Positions 43,697-53,559 of a DNA stretch of 64,000 nucleotides are shown piece by piece. The stretch lies in NCBI GenBank assembly GCA_033297075.1, contig MU858178.1, positions 44,589-108,588 of the forward strand, read 5' to 3'. Positions within the stretch are counted from its first letter, which is position 1. Every line of letters starts with the position of its first letter. The notes below the pieces were generated by a model. The model was not told the DNA's origin and made no database searches. It saw only the letters and a program-made list of their open reading frames with translations. This DNA comes from Rhypophila decipiens. Taxonomy: Eukaryota > Ascomycota > Sordariomycetes > Sordariales > Naviculisporaceae. Made by a program: the position numbers and the translations under genes.

Positions 43697-46600
43697 TGTC
43701 TCTACTCCGTAGTTCTTCAGGCGGATAATGACAGGTCTTGGCGGTCGTCGCTGTGCTGCTAAGTGACGTTGTTGGAGCTGTTATCTGCTATCTGAGCAAG
43801 GTGGGATTCAGGGGTGGTGTTCAGGTTGGATCTGCAAGAATGAAGATCACCAACGTCATTCTGGACCTCCTATCGGCGGGCGACATGATGGTCTTTATCT
43901 TTTGCATTCTTCGGCCCCTAACCACAATTGCAACTGCGACTGATATCGGATATCCATTTCGCGCTTTTCTGTCTCGTTTCTCTCATCAACAAGCGACTGG
44001 CCACTCAGGACGAGTCCGGAGCGAAGCCCGTCAAAGGCGACCAGGGGCAGCAATGGAATGCACACCCCCCTGTCCCTGCCCCCTGCTCGCTCCCTGGGTC
44101 AATTGTGGCGCCCATGTGCGAGTCCCGGGATCCATGTGGGCTTGGCAGCGCGGCATTGCCGTATTTTCGCAACTGACACTCTTCCGCGGCCCTGGGTCCA
44201 AGCAATAGAAAAAATCGGGAAACACAACACCATCGTCTCAGCTCCATGTGTGGTTGGATTCTGTTCCCGCGTGTCCCGAAGGGGAAGAAAGCCATGCATG
44301 TTTTGGTGCACTGAATGCACTGGTGCATGAGCTGTCATGGAACAAAACAGTCAAGAAGATGCCCAAGGGACGCCTAGATCGGAGAAGTCCAGTCTCGACG
44401 GGCGCCACGGTTCACACCTGCAGTTTATGGGGTTCCATGGCAGCATTGGCAGCACATTGGCAGGCCCGGGCACTTGACCCACCACTTGGCGGGGTCCCGG
44501 GCGGTCTAGAGCTGTCTTCCCCCACCCTTCAATGCCCATCTCCGCTGCAATACGGAGTTGATAAATACCCATGAAATCCCATCTAGGAAAAGACATCGCG
44601 AGGAGTCTCAGCAGTTTTAGAGTCTCTGACGAAAATAGGAAAACTCCAAGACGAAAGCTGCAATGTAATAATGCACCGCAGCTGTCCTTGGCGATAGGAA
44701 GAAAGACATTGTGCAGCCACGAGGAAGCGAAAGGCTGGCCTAGATACCGAAGCCACGAGTGGAAAAAAAGAAGGCTTTCCGGAATGAGGGAGAGACACGC
44801 GAGATCAACGAACGTGGCTACCGGCCTTCTCCAAACCTACCCTCATGTTGAAATACCACGGATCATCAGGCACCCGAGCCAAAACTGTTCCAAACAAAAC
44901 AATAAGACATTCCTCGCGCTCTCTATCTTTAGCCCACCACATGTTTTCCGCACTTCTTGGCGTCTCCGTCCCGCTGGACTGGGTCCCTGGACTGTGCACA
45001 TTTGGGGCACATTTTGGCGGCTGTCGTTCCGCTCCCCTGGGCCCCTGGGAATAGCTGGGATGGGCGGGAGTCGGGGACTGATTTTTCGGGATTTCAGGGT
45101 GGTATCGTGCTGGCTTTTTGCATGATAATTGGAGGTGAGCTGTGAAAAATTCGTTTCCCATCCCAGACATTTCTCGCTTGTGTGATGGGATGTGAGACTC
45201 CATGAGCTGACCTCGAGGTATCCATCATGCACGGTCATTCATCACCTACCGTGCCGACCTATCGCCTTCGTCGGCTTGATATTTCTCCTGCAAGATGGAT
45301 GTCGCTAAGATTACTCCGTATCCGTACAAAACCGATAAAGGGGATAAACATGGCGCCACTTTTGTGAACCACACATCCCTCGACAGTCAATCTCGCAAGC
45401 TCACGATTCACGAAGCCGCATCCACTCCCTCGGGAAGAGTTGCGCCTCATTCCAAACGTGGAAATAGCGTCCAAGACAGCGAGCTAGCCTTCACCCTACT
45501 AAACTTCTAGCTCCCGTCTCCATCAGCCACGTGTCTGGCAGTTGTGATCAGCCCAGGACCCGTAAATTGAGCTAAATTTCAATATCTGCCCTCTCAGCTC
45601 GACACTAACCCGGAGTCTCTACCGATTTCAGCCAACCTGCGCGAGTCTATTCCCAGGCGATCCTACCCGACGCAGTGGTTCTACCCCACATGGGCTTCCC
45701 CCGTCGCTAGCGGCCCCTCCTCCTCCTCAATCCCTTCGATCGCTCAATATCGGCTTTCACGGAGGGGATCGGGATTGGTATGACCCGAGTGATCGCATTT
45801 GCAATATCTCATATATTGATGCATCATCCACTTTCCTTCAGTCCGTGGTTGAGTGTGCACAACTGCGGCACTGCTCATCCCAGCTGCCTCAGCTTAAATG
45901 CGGAGTCTGATCATGATCAAATATTGATGGTCACCGACCTTTTTCTCGTTTCTACTTGCCATTTTCAGCTGTCCTCGGACAACCATCAATGTTTCGGCCT
46001 GAGGCTCGTTCCTGCCTCAGGCAACAACCTCAACTTCCTCGTATCTTCCCATTAGATCATGTTTTACCCGTGACACAAGGCTCTTATCTCAACATGACTT
46101 GGAAAATTTACTCCACCTCTTCAGTCTCCAAGACTTCATGATCCCGATGATACACAAAGATGCGCACAATGGTCCATTCAGAGACAGGACGCTTACAAAA
46201 ATTAATCTTATGTGGTTTGTGCAAATTTGCTATACCGCAACAATTGGCGAGCGTAGCACTTGACCTGTGTTTGGAAGATGCGAGCATGTTGGGCTTGACT
46301 CAGCTCTTTTATATGTCAGTTACGGTCATGAATGGTCGCTTTCAGGGCCCCAGGGAACACAACCGTCATGATGTGCTCGTACCGTGCTCTCACATCTTCC
46401 CTCGGCAGCATGAGTACAATGAGGAGAGGCAAAATGAAATGACATTTACATGTTACTCGAGTAAAAAAAAAAAAAGGATTGAAGATACCCACCATAGAAA
46501 AATGTAGATCTGTGATCAGTCAATGTTCTCAAATGCCTCGAACCCGTGCAACATGACGACTGGGATCTTGTCTTCATTTGGAACATCAAAATGGTATCAC

Positions 46601-47390
46601 TAGTGGTCCACGGGCACAAAGTCTCTAACCTTCAGACTTAAGGGGCAAAGACGATGCTGTATAACTCATTATATATTACGAGCGTTGGAGCAGGTTGTTC
46701 ACTCATATAGAACTAACATGTACTCGGATATGGGTATTTATTGCTGCTTTGTACGGATAGGCTGGCTACCTTATAAGTCAGGCCCAAGATCCATGCCGAC
46801 CTGGTATGGTGAAGATGTTATCAACAACTAGCTCCTGCTCACATCTGAGATATGGTGAGTTTCTCGTGTCATCATGGTTTACATTGTGAGAAACTTACTC
46901 ATGAGACATATCTGTCTAAATAGCAACAAGGGCCGTTGGTCCTAGTGTCCTGTATTCCCTCCCGGGAAAAAACTGGCTCATGCCTTCATCTCAGGTTTCA
47001 GGTTGGGCGAGATCTCAACACATAGGGATCACATGCAACGAAAATGGCCTTCCCACTTGACTTGGAATCTCTACTACAGATCAATACAAAGCGATTGTCC
47101 TTTGGAACAAGCAAGTTATAACTTTTTAACTGACATTCTGCTTGACCTTGCGTCGGTTCTTAAACCTCCATTTCACTTCTTCATTCCCGATTCATATGAG
47201 CTTACAACCCTTTCTTGAGCAAGCACTTTCTGTCTGTATATCTGCCTATGCAAGCCTCTTGATCAAATTTGATTGGTCTCTTTACTCCACATACGTATTA
47301 AAGACGTAAGATATACCAACTCAGCTGCACTAGACAGCTCCATTTTGATCTCCTCACTACCGAAAAGTCAACGCATTACATGCCCCGGTT

Positions 47391-47843
47391 TCAAGTACAC
47401 TGGTATGTACATGGCTTTGATGTACCGAGATGACGGATCTTGCCATGTTGGAATGCTAGATGGTTCGGATGGTGGAGGGAAAACCGACAGAGCCGGCCTT
47501 GCCCTGCTTGACCATGATAACGGTCGGGGATTTCAGGCTCCGAGTTGTCTGAGATGCTGGTGATGTACCAGGTGTCTGAGGCGTCAGGGATGTCATCTTG
47601 CTTCTGCCTCTTATTATTGCATGGTTCCATGACATCCTCTGCTCGCCTTTTCTTCAGTGCCTGTCTCGGTGTCATCCTGGTGTGAACCAATCCGCCTCCG
47701 CCGGTCCAGACTGAGTAGGAAGTTGGGGTTGGAGTGATTGTAGACTCGGACTTCACTGCGATCTCAGGCTCAGGATTACTGGCCTGAGGAGTCAGAGAAA
47801 CAGCCACAAGGTTTATGTCGGCCAGACATACACACCGATCTTA
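47391..47843 (-). other. Exon-like open frame with basic cluster, no start codon
   Basis: An open frame of about 150 codons (beginning DRCVCLADINLVAV in the open region, with no ATG) includes a Ser/Thr/Pro segment, RMTPRQALKKRRAEDV and NNKRQKQDD, which look like nuclear localisation signals, and an acidic stretch. On the minus strand a GCTGAC branch-like sequence and a TTAAG acceptor lie just upstream of 47843, so it may be an internal or terminal exon of a lost or unrecognised gene. The family is unknown. Confidence 0.28.
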
Positions 47844-48006
47844 AGGCGAATCGGTCAGCACAAATCATATGGGCGTGCTGTACAAGGCTTTGTCTCTCGA
47901 GGTATTCGCCCGGCGTCTTTCACAAACACGCTACAGCCAATACGACGCTATCCTACCTGGTACCTCTACGTCACCTGGCGCAGAGCACACTCCACGCACA
48001 TGTAGC
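47800..48006 (+). pseudogene. GIY-YIG-like fragment, weak
   Basis: The plus-strand frame reads HKVYVGQTYTPILRRIGQHKS, matching the YIG strand, catalytic Arg and following His of GIY-YIG nuclease domains (Y-V-G-x-T-x5-R-x3-H). No upstream GIY strand and no ATG are visible, and the frame closes at 48006. It overlaps the antisense frame at 47391-47843, so at most one of them is coding. Either a decayed nuclease exon or a chance resemblance. Confidence 0.2.
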
Positions 48007-48073
48007 CCGGCTTATACCGATGACAATACCAGTGTCCTACACAGCCTGAAATCTTCCTCGCTAACGAAGGGCC

Positions 48074-48430
48074 TTGACACAGTTGAACAAGCTAGTCGCC
48101 ATGGAGACTCACACAGCAGAGCTTGCCGTCAGGCGCATGTTCCAGACTATTACGGACACATCTCCGAAGATAAAACATCCTGTCTTCGATATGGCCTTTT
48201 CTTCCCTGGACAACACCGAAAGACTCGTACACGCTATTAGTCCACAATTTGCACCTGGTATTTGGGAGTTCCTGGAGGGGCCTACAGTTCCAACAAGGGG
48301 AATCTTCAAGGCTCTTCCAAGCTATGAAGACGTCCTGAAAGACCTCCAACAAGACGAGGATACCTCAGATGACGACGACCCTAGGCACCTAAAACCGTCC
48401 AAGACGGTAGATCATTCTCGACAAGGATAG
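48074..48430 (+). CDS. Hypothetical short ORF, possibly gene remnant
   Basis: A frame of 118 codons. The first ATG in frame is at 48101 (METHTAELAVRR), giving 109 residues. The content (IKHPVFDMAFSSLDN, GIWEFLEGPTVPTRGIFKAL, acidic DEDTSDDDDPRH) looks like real protein rather than noise, but there is no recognisable domain or promoter. It follows the GIY-YIG-like piece on the same strand and might be the tail of the same broken gene. Confidence 0.25.
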   Translation: MTQLNKLVAMETHTAELAVRRMFQTITDTSPKIKHPVFDMAFSSLDNTERLVHAISPQFAPGIWEFLEGPTVPTRGIFKALPSYEDVLKDLQQDEDTSDDDDPRHLKPSKTVDHSRQG

Positions 48431-49067
48431 CGAACTTTTAAAGGACAGCATTCCTGCGGCGTTTCTAGCTTATATAGGCACGTACTTCATGAGGCTCAGA
48501 CGGAGTACACCGAAACTAGGACAAATTTATTTTATAAATAGAGGCTGGGATATGAGAGCTAGACAGTTGTCAAAAATCGGTGTTTTGAGTTGATGTGATC
48601 CGAAAACAGTACAGACGCAGCATTACTCTCACTCTTCAGATCATGTCGAGTTCGCTATGGAATACTCAAGAAAAATACCAAAGGATATTATGTATATGCT
48701 GAGAAGAGAAACTTAGCGCAAAGAGCATGCAAGAACCATGATGAATGTAATGTTAGTGTAAGCAAGAGCTAGGTGTCCCCAGTTTCCTCTTGCCTTGAGT
48801 AAGTATATCCATGGCCAAATCCCCACATGAATTTTTGTATTCACTCGTCAAGTCATGCTGAATATTGAGACAGAGAACTCCAAGACCAAGAGTTGAGATT
48901 ATTTGTCATTAAAAGGAGAACTGGAGAAGAGTGAAGATATTGCGCCACTGGTCATACATATCCAATAGACTTCCGTCTGTTAAAAGAAACCTTCTGCAAA
49001 TTTCTCGATTTCGACAAAGCCAGGATATCAGCCGATGCCTAGCTCCAAATATCCGTTCTCCTCTTAC

Positions 49068-50548
49068 TCAAGTACTCTTCTTTGCGCACTCGATAACCGC
49101 CCCTTCTACTCCAGGCTGTGTATAGACTTCGAGAATCTCCAGCCCGGCGCGGGAAGTAATACTGCGGAAACCTTCCAGCGTCCTCTCCTTCCCTCCAATA
49201 CTTATCATGAGCATGTCCATGGCCGCAGCAAATGTAGAAGGTGGATTGTTTTGCACGGCCTCGACAATAAGAAGCCTGGTATCGGACTTCATCGCGTCGG
49301 CAAGGCGCGTGAGGATGTTGACACAGTCGTCGTCTCCGTAGTCGTGCAGACAGCGGCGGATGTAGTAGACAAAGGCACCTAAGATTTGCCCAGCGGTTAG
49401 TTGTCACAAGACAATAAGTGTTTAGGAGTAAAGCATGACTTACCCTTGACAGGCTGCTCGGCGTGAAAGTCGGTAGCTACAAATTGAATCCCAGCAATAA
49501 CGGGACCAGCTGACGCCTTGGCCGTGTCAATAATCTCTGGAATGTCTTCCAGCACACAACGAGCAGGGTCAAGTCCCGGTGTGACCTCGAGAATGGCCTC
49601 GACAGCATGACCCTTTCCACCACCCACATCAACCAGGATGGCTCGGTCTTTGTTTTCCTCCATCGCACCACTCTTGACCGCCCAGTCAATGTCATACGAA
49701 CCCAGATTTGGCCAGGAGGCTCCCTTCTCGACGCTCATGGCAAGCGCAAAGTTTGCCATCGTTCCCGTCTCTGTCATGATTTCCCAGACGGTCTTTCCGG
49801 GGAGGCCGTGAGAAATCGCGCTAACGGTGTTGAGTCTGTCGGTTGGTTCTCTTCGGCCGTAGGTTTCGAAGAATTTGGGCAAGTACATGAGGGAAGGGAT
49901 GCTGCGCGTGGTTAGTTTGGGACACGAGTTATTCAAAAGGTCGGCCTTTCTCTGGAGGGGAGGGATGTATTGCAAGCCGGGTCTTCATACGAATTGTCAA
50001 ACATGTGACATATCATTCCAGTAATAGGGTTCCGTGTCATGTAGAGCTGGGACTTGGGCGTGTGGGTGATGCGGTCCTCGCCGACTTGTTTGAGGATGCC
50101 AGCAGGAAGAAGGTTCCATGCCAGACGAACTACTCGGGGAATGAGATTAGCATTCAGAATCGACCTTATGAATGGCCAGAGGAGACATACCAAGGAGCGA
50201 CTGCTGTACATCGACCTTGCTGGCGAGATGGGCATATGAGATGGTGTCGTCAACTGGTATGTTCTCAAACACCCTCCACTCTATAAACAGCCGGGTGGCG
50301 GCCATGGGCGTCAAGACAGAGAGCCATTCGGCGAAAATCTCGTGGGGTTGCCTAATCAACTCGATGACCTCTTTGGCAGCTCTCAAGACCTTGTGTCTCT
50401 CTTGGCTACCGGCACCCAAAGACAAGGACCCGTCCCGGATGTCGGCTGCCATGCGTGACAGTTGCACAGAGAGTCCATCGAGATGGTCGGCTACACGAGA
50501 AGGCGGGGGTCCTGTGGAACCGTGGAGACGCGGGGATTCGGATGTCAT
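49068..50548 (-). CDS. SAM-dependent O-methyltransferase (class II type)
   Basis: Four exons, 50191-50548, 49991-50129, 49444-49901 and 49068-49378, joined in frame across introns of 61, 89 and 65 nt (donors GTATGT, GTATGA, GTAAGT), give 421 residues. The N-terminal helices (about 1-130) form the dimerisation part. The Rossmann core carries the SAM motif ILVDVGGGKGHAVEAIL, the acidic strand CVLEDIPEII and the catalytic-base region RRCLHDYGDDDC, where the His is the expected general base. Family members methylate phenolic hydroxyls, usually of polyketides or other secondary metabolites. It is divergent from the reductase at 52200 across 1.65 kb. The ATG at 50548 was chosen because the longer frame begins with GTG. 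Confidence 0.88.
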
Positions 50549-51446
50549 TCTCGACGGTGACACGCGTGGTCAAGTGGGCGGGCAACTCCCGGCTTCCGTG
50601 AGTATTATTCTGGACGCGGGGATGACGATAGAAAGGGAGCTATAAAGGTAAACATTTCGGAAGAACTTGAAGAAAAGACAACAGCTATTAAATAGTTGGA
50701 GCAAAATCAGCAAATGGCCCAGCGTGGGGATTGTTTCACCTTGGCTGCAAACTGTTTTCGCCGGGATGGTCGCACCACTGTGTTCAATTCCGCATTCTGG
50801 TTGTGGCAGCCATTGGTAAAGCTGAACGTGCGCCTCGAGTACCACTTTTCGTGTTGGATGGTTGGCCCTTGGATCGAGATGCAAGAGTCACCCGTCATTG
50901 CATCTGATAAGATGGGAAAGACTAGGTTGATTCTCAGGGCAGGGAGGGTTGGAAACGAAAATATTGACGGATCCGATTGGGTGGTTTGTCAAACGAATCA
51001 CGGAGCTGACGTACACACTTGTTGTTGGCGGGCGTTGAACCTGCCGGGAGGTGCCAACATCGTGTTGAAGGAGCCGTATGCTTTGAAATACAGTTGTTGA
51101 GTCATTATCCCCTGAAATCAAACTGGCAATTCCTTCCCGTGTAAAAGTCCAATGGATCGCTCGGGTTTCTGATGATTTCGGCTGGATTAAAGTCCACAAG
51201 GATCAGATGAATCTTGGGAAACGTAAAAAATGAAGGCTCGCCAGTGACGGGCCTGCCGCACCGACTGCCGGCTGCCGCTGCCGCTGCAGTTCCGATATCC
51301 ACCGTTGCCGTCGCCGGTAAATCAATGGCCTTACACCTTTTCTAGACTAAATTGCCATGGTTCAACTGTCGAAAGGTCAAAACAGGCAAAGAATGATCTC
51401 CCCGAAAGGTAGAAATATGCTTGGGACATCCAGCCTCCCGCGCACC

Positions 51447-51787
51447 TTACCAACTTGAAGCAGCCAGGTCTTTCCAGAGCTGAATTTCGCCCGCTGTCCA
51501 TGAAATGTCGACTTTGAGCCATGAGTCCAAGAGCCGTGTCCATCGCAATGAGTGTGACGCAGAGAGTAGAGGGAAGGTAATCCTCTCCCAGGGCTGCAAC
51601 TCAGGAGGCCAGGAAAAGCGAATACAGGCATGATCTTCATGTATTCGTGCCTCTAGATCCGCTTTAACCAAAGGGCCATGAGTCCTGTGATATGTGAAGA
51701 AGTCTTGTTTGTGATGGGTATAGATTTTGATGGAGTCCCAAACAGATGACTCGTTTTTCTCACGGGGCCCGGGGCCCGGGGGCGATC
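51447..51787 (-). other. Exon-like open frame lacking a start codon
   Basis: About 113 codons are open without an ATG near the start. The translation has a consistent protein look (SVWDSIKIYTHHKQDFFTYH, then EARIHEDHACIRFSWPPELQ and LLDSWLKVDISWTAGEIQLW), rich in Trp, His and Leu. A GTAAGG donor-like site follows the last Lys. The family is not recognised; it may be a relic exon of a lost gene. Confidence 0.25.
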
Positions 51788-52067
51788 AGGGCCCCGAAGA
51801 CCGCGTCGTGACGTGGCCCAACTGCAACCTCCGTATCGGTCTCATCGACAAAGACCCTGAGTGGGTCGATTCCAAAATTTACCGAGGAGAAAAATACAAG
51901 TATTTGAACCTCCCATGTCTAAGCCTCCTTGATTCCATGGATGCCAAGCATCGTGATAATCGGCTTCCGCGGGTTTCCGTCCGCCGGGCTGGAATCCGGG
52001 AAGGATTCCTGCTATGAAGCCTCTACGTTATTCTCTGCTGCCTTACATATAGATAAAAGTGATGCAG

Positions 52068-52074
52068 TATATAA
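52068..52074 (+). promoter_or_regulatory. TATA box of the reductase gene
   Basis: TATATAA lies about 126 nt before the ATG at 52200. Confidence 0.45.
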
Positions 52075-52199
52075 CTTGGGAGGATCTCTTTGTTATTTTT
52101 TTGAGCAGAATTGATCAACCTTTTTCTGTCATTCGTTTTCACCTTCAGAGCCAAACTCACCAAAACACGGAAAACGCGGCATTCATATACACCAGCGGG

Positions 52200-53559
52200 A
52201 TGCCGTCTCAAACCACTCATAGTTGCGAGAAAGACGCCATGAAGGCCGTGGTCCTTGATCCCGACCTGACCGGAAAGGTTATCCTCATCACCGGCGGTAA
52301 GACTTGATCTCAATCACTCGATTCCCTTGACACGTCTAGGCCCCAATTTGGTATCGATAACGCCGTCTTCGAGAAACTGCTTGCGAATAGGGATACGTAA
52401 AGGGCTGGTACTAATCCTACGAGGGAGGACAGGAACGGGTGGCATAGGAGCAGAACTAGTCGTCCACCTCTCTCACCTCCAGCACGCACCAGCACGAATA
52501 ATCTTCACCGGGAGGAACATCACTTCTGCCAATGCAGTAATTGAGCGATCTCGTGCTGGTGCAGCACCATCCCCTGCAGGTCCTGAGATATCATTCATCC
52601 CGATGGACTTGTCCTCCCTTGAGAGCGTATCCACCGCATCGACCCAAATATTGGCCCTCCTCCAAGGCGATGCCGTCCAAGGATCGACTGGGAGACTAGA
52701 CATCCTCCTAGCCAACGCAGGCATCATGGCCACACCACCAGGTCTCTCCCCAGATGGATACGAGATCCAATTTGCAACAAATCATCTCGGCCATGCTCTT
52801 CTGATTCGAAAGCTCATGCCTTTGATGTTGGAGACTGCCGCCGCTCATATATCTTCAGACGTACGGATAGTCGTCACCAGCTCAACAGGCTGGCGTCTAG
52901 GAAAGATGGACGACTTTCCGTTCGAACAGCTTGCCAAGGGGGATCTGTTCGAGGGCAAGACCTTCTTTGCCAAGTCGCTAAGGTACGGGAACAGCAAGCT
53001 TGCGAATCTAGTTTATGCGCGCGAGTTGGCGGCTCGGTTTGGAGATGGAGTTGCTATTTCTGGCGTCACGGTGACTACAACTACTACCACTGTTGCTGTT
53101 GCGGCTTCTGGTGGTGGTAGTGGTGGTGGTCCCGACATCGACACTACCAACGATTCCACCGGTGACGCTAACGGCGGCAATGACATCCACCAGCAAGTCA
53201 ACAGCCAAGTCCCTGCAATCATAGGTGAAGGAAGAACCACAAAGACAGGCAAAGGAATCCTCTCTCTAAGCATCCACCCAGGAGTCGTCGGCACAGGTCT
53301 AGTAAACGACCTCCCCTGGGCAGATAAAGCCCTCATCTACGCCAGCCAGATGGGCAACCTCCTCACGCCAGAAGAAGGCATCCGAAACCACCTCTGGGCA
53401 ATAACTGCCCCGCGAGACGTGATTGTCCCGGGTGCGTACTACGAGCCCGTGGGCAAGCTCTGGAGCAAGAGCTGGAGCCGACAGATCGACAAAAAGGATC
53501 CCGACTTGGGACGGAAGATGTGGGAGTGGACTGAGGAACAGCTTCAACGGTGGCTGTGA
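52200..53559 (+). CDS. Short-chain dehydrogenase/reductase with low-complexity insert
   Basis: Two exons, 52200-52296 and 52433-53559, with a 136-nt intron (GTAAGA...GACAG, phase 1), encode 407 residues. The intron interrupts the cofactor motif, which is restored as TGGTGGIG (residues 31-38). Downstream are DLSSLESV, LLANAGIM (NNAG-type), the Ser of VVTSSTGWRL, and the catalytic YGNSK. An unusual insert of about 65 residues (Thr/Val runs, a Gly/Ser loop, then Asp/Asn/Gln-rich sequence) separates the YGNSKLANLVYARELAARFGDG helix from the conserved LSIHPGVVGTGLV. The layout is that of retinol-dehydrogenase-like or ketoreductase-type SDRs; the substrate is unknown. An alternative start is the Met at 52239. 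Confidence 0.85.

Larger units (their letters stand above)
43600..49067. other. 5.5-kb stretch without recognisable complete genes
   Basis: Contains the promoter of the gene at 43599, then short overlapping frames with no family resemblance. The only coding-looking pieces are at 47391-47843 (minus), 47800-48006 (plus) and 48074-48430 (plus), listed separately. Confidence 0.45.
50549..52199. other. Divergent intergenic region with exon-like debris
   Basis: Shared upstream region of the methyltransferase and reductase genes. It contains the exon-like minus-strand frame at 51447-51787 and a GC-rich palindromic tract (GGGGCCC repeated) near 51764-51783. A TATA box for the reductase lies at 52068-52074. 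Confidence 0.45.

Noticed and set aside
51764..51783. GC-rich palindromic tract of repeated GGGGCCC
   Set aside because: Could form a hairpin but has no context suggesting a terminator, origin or element end.
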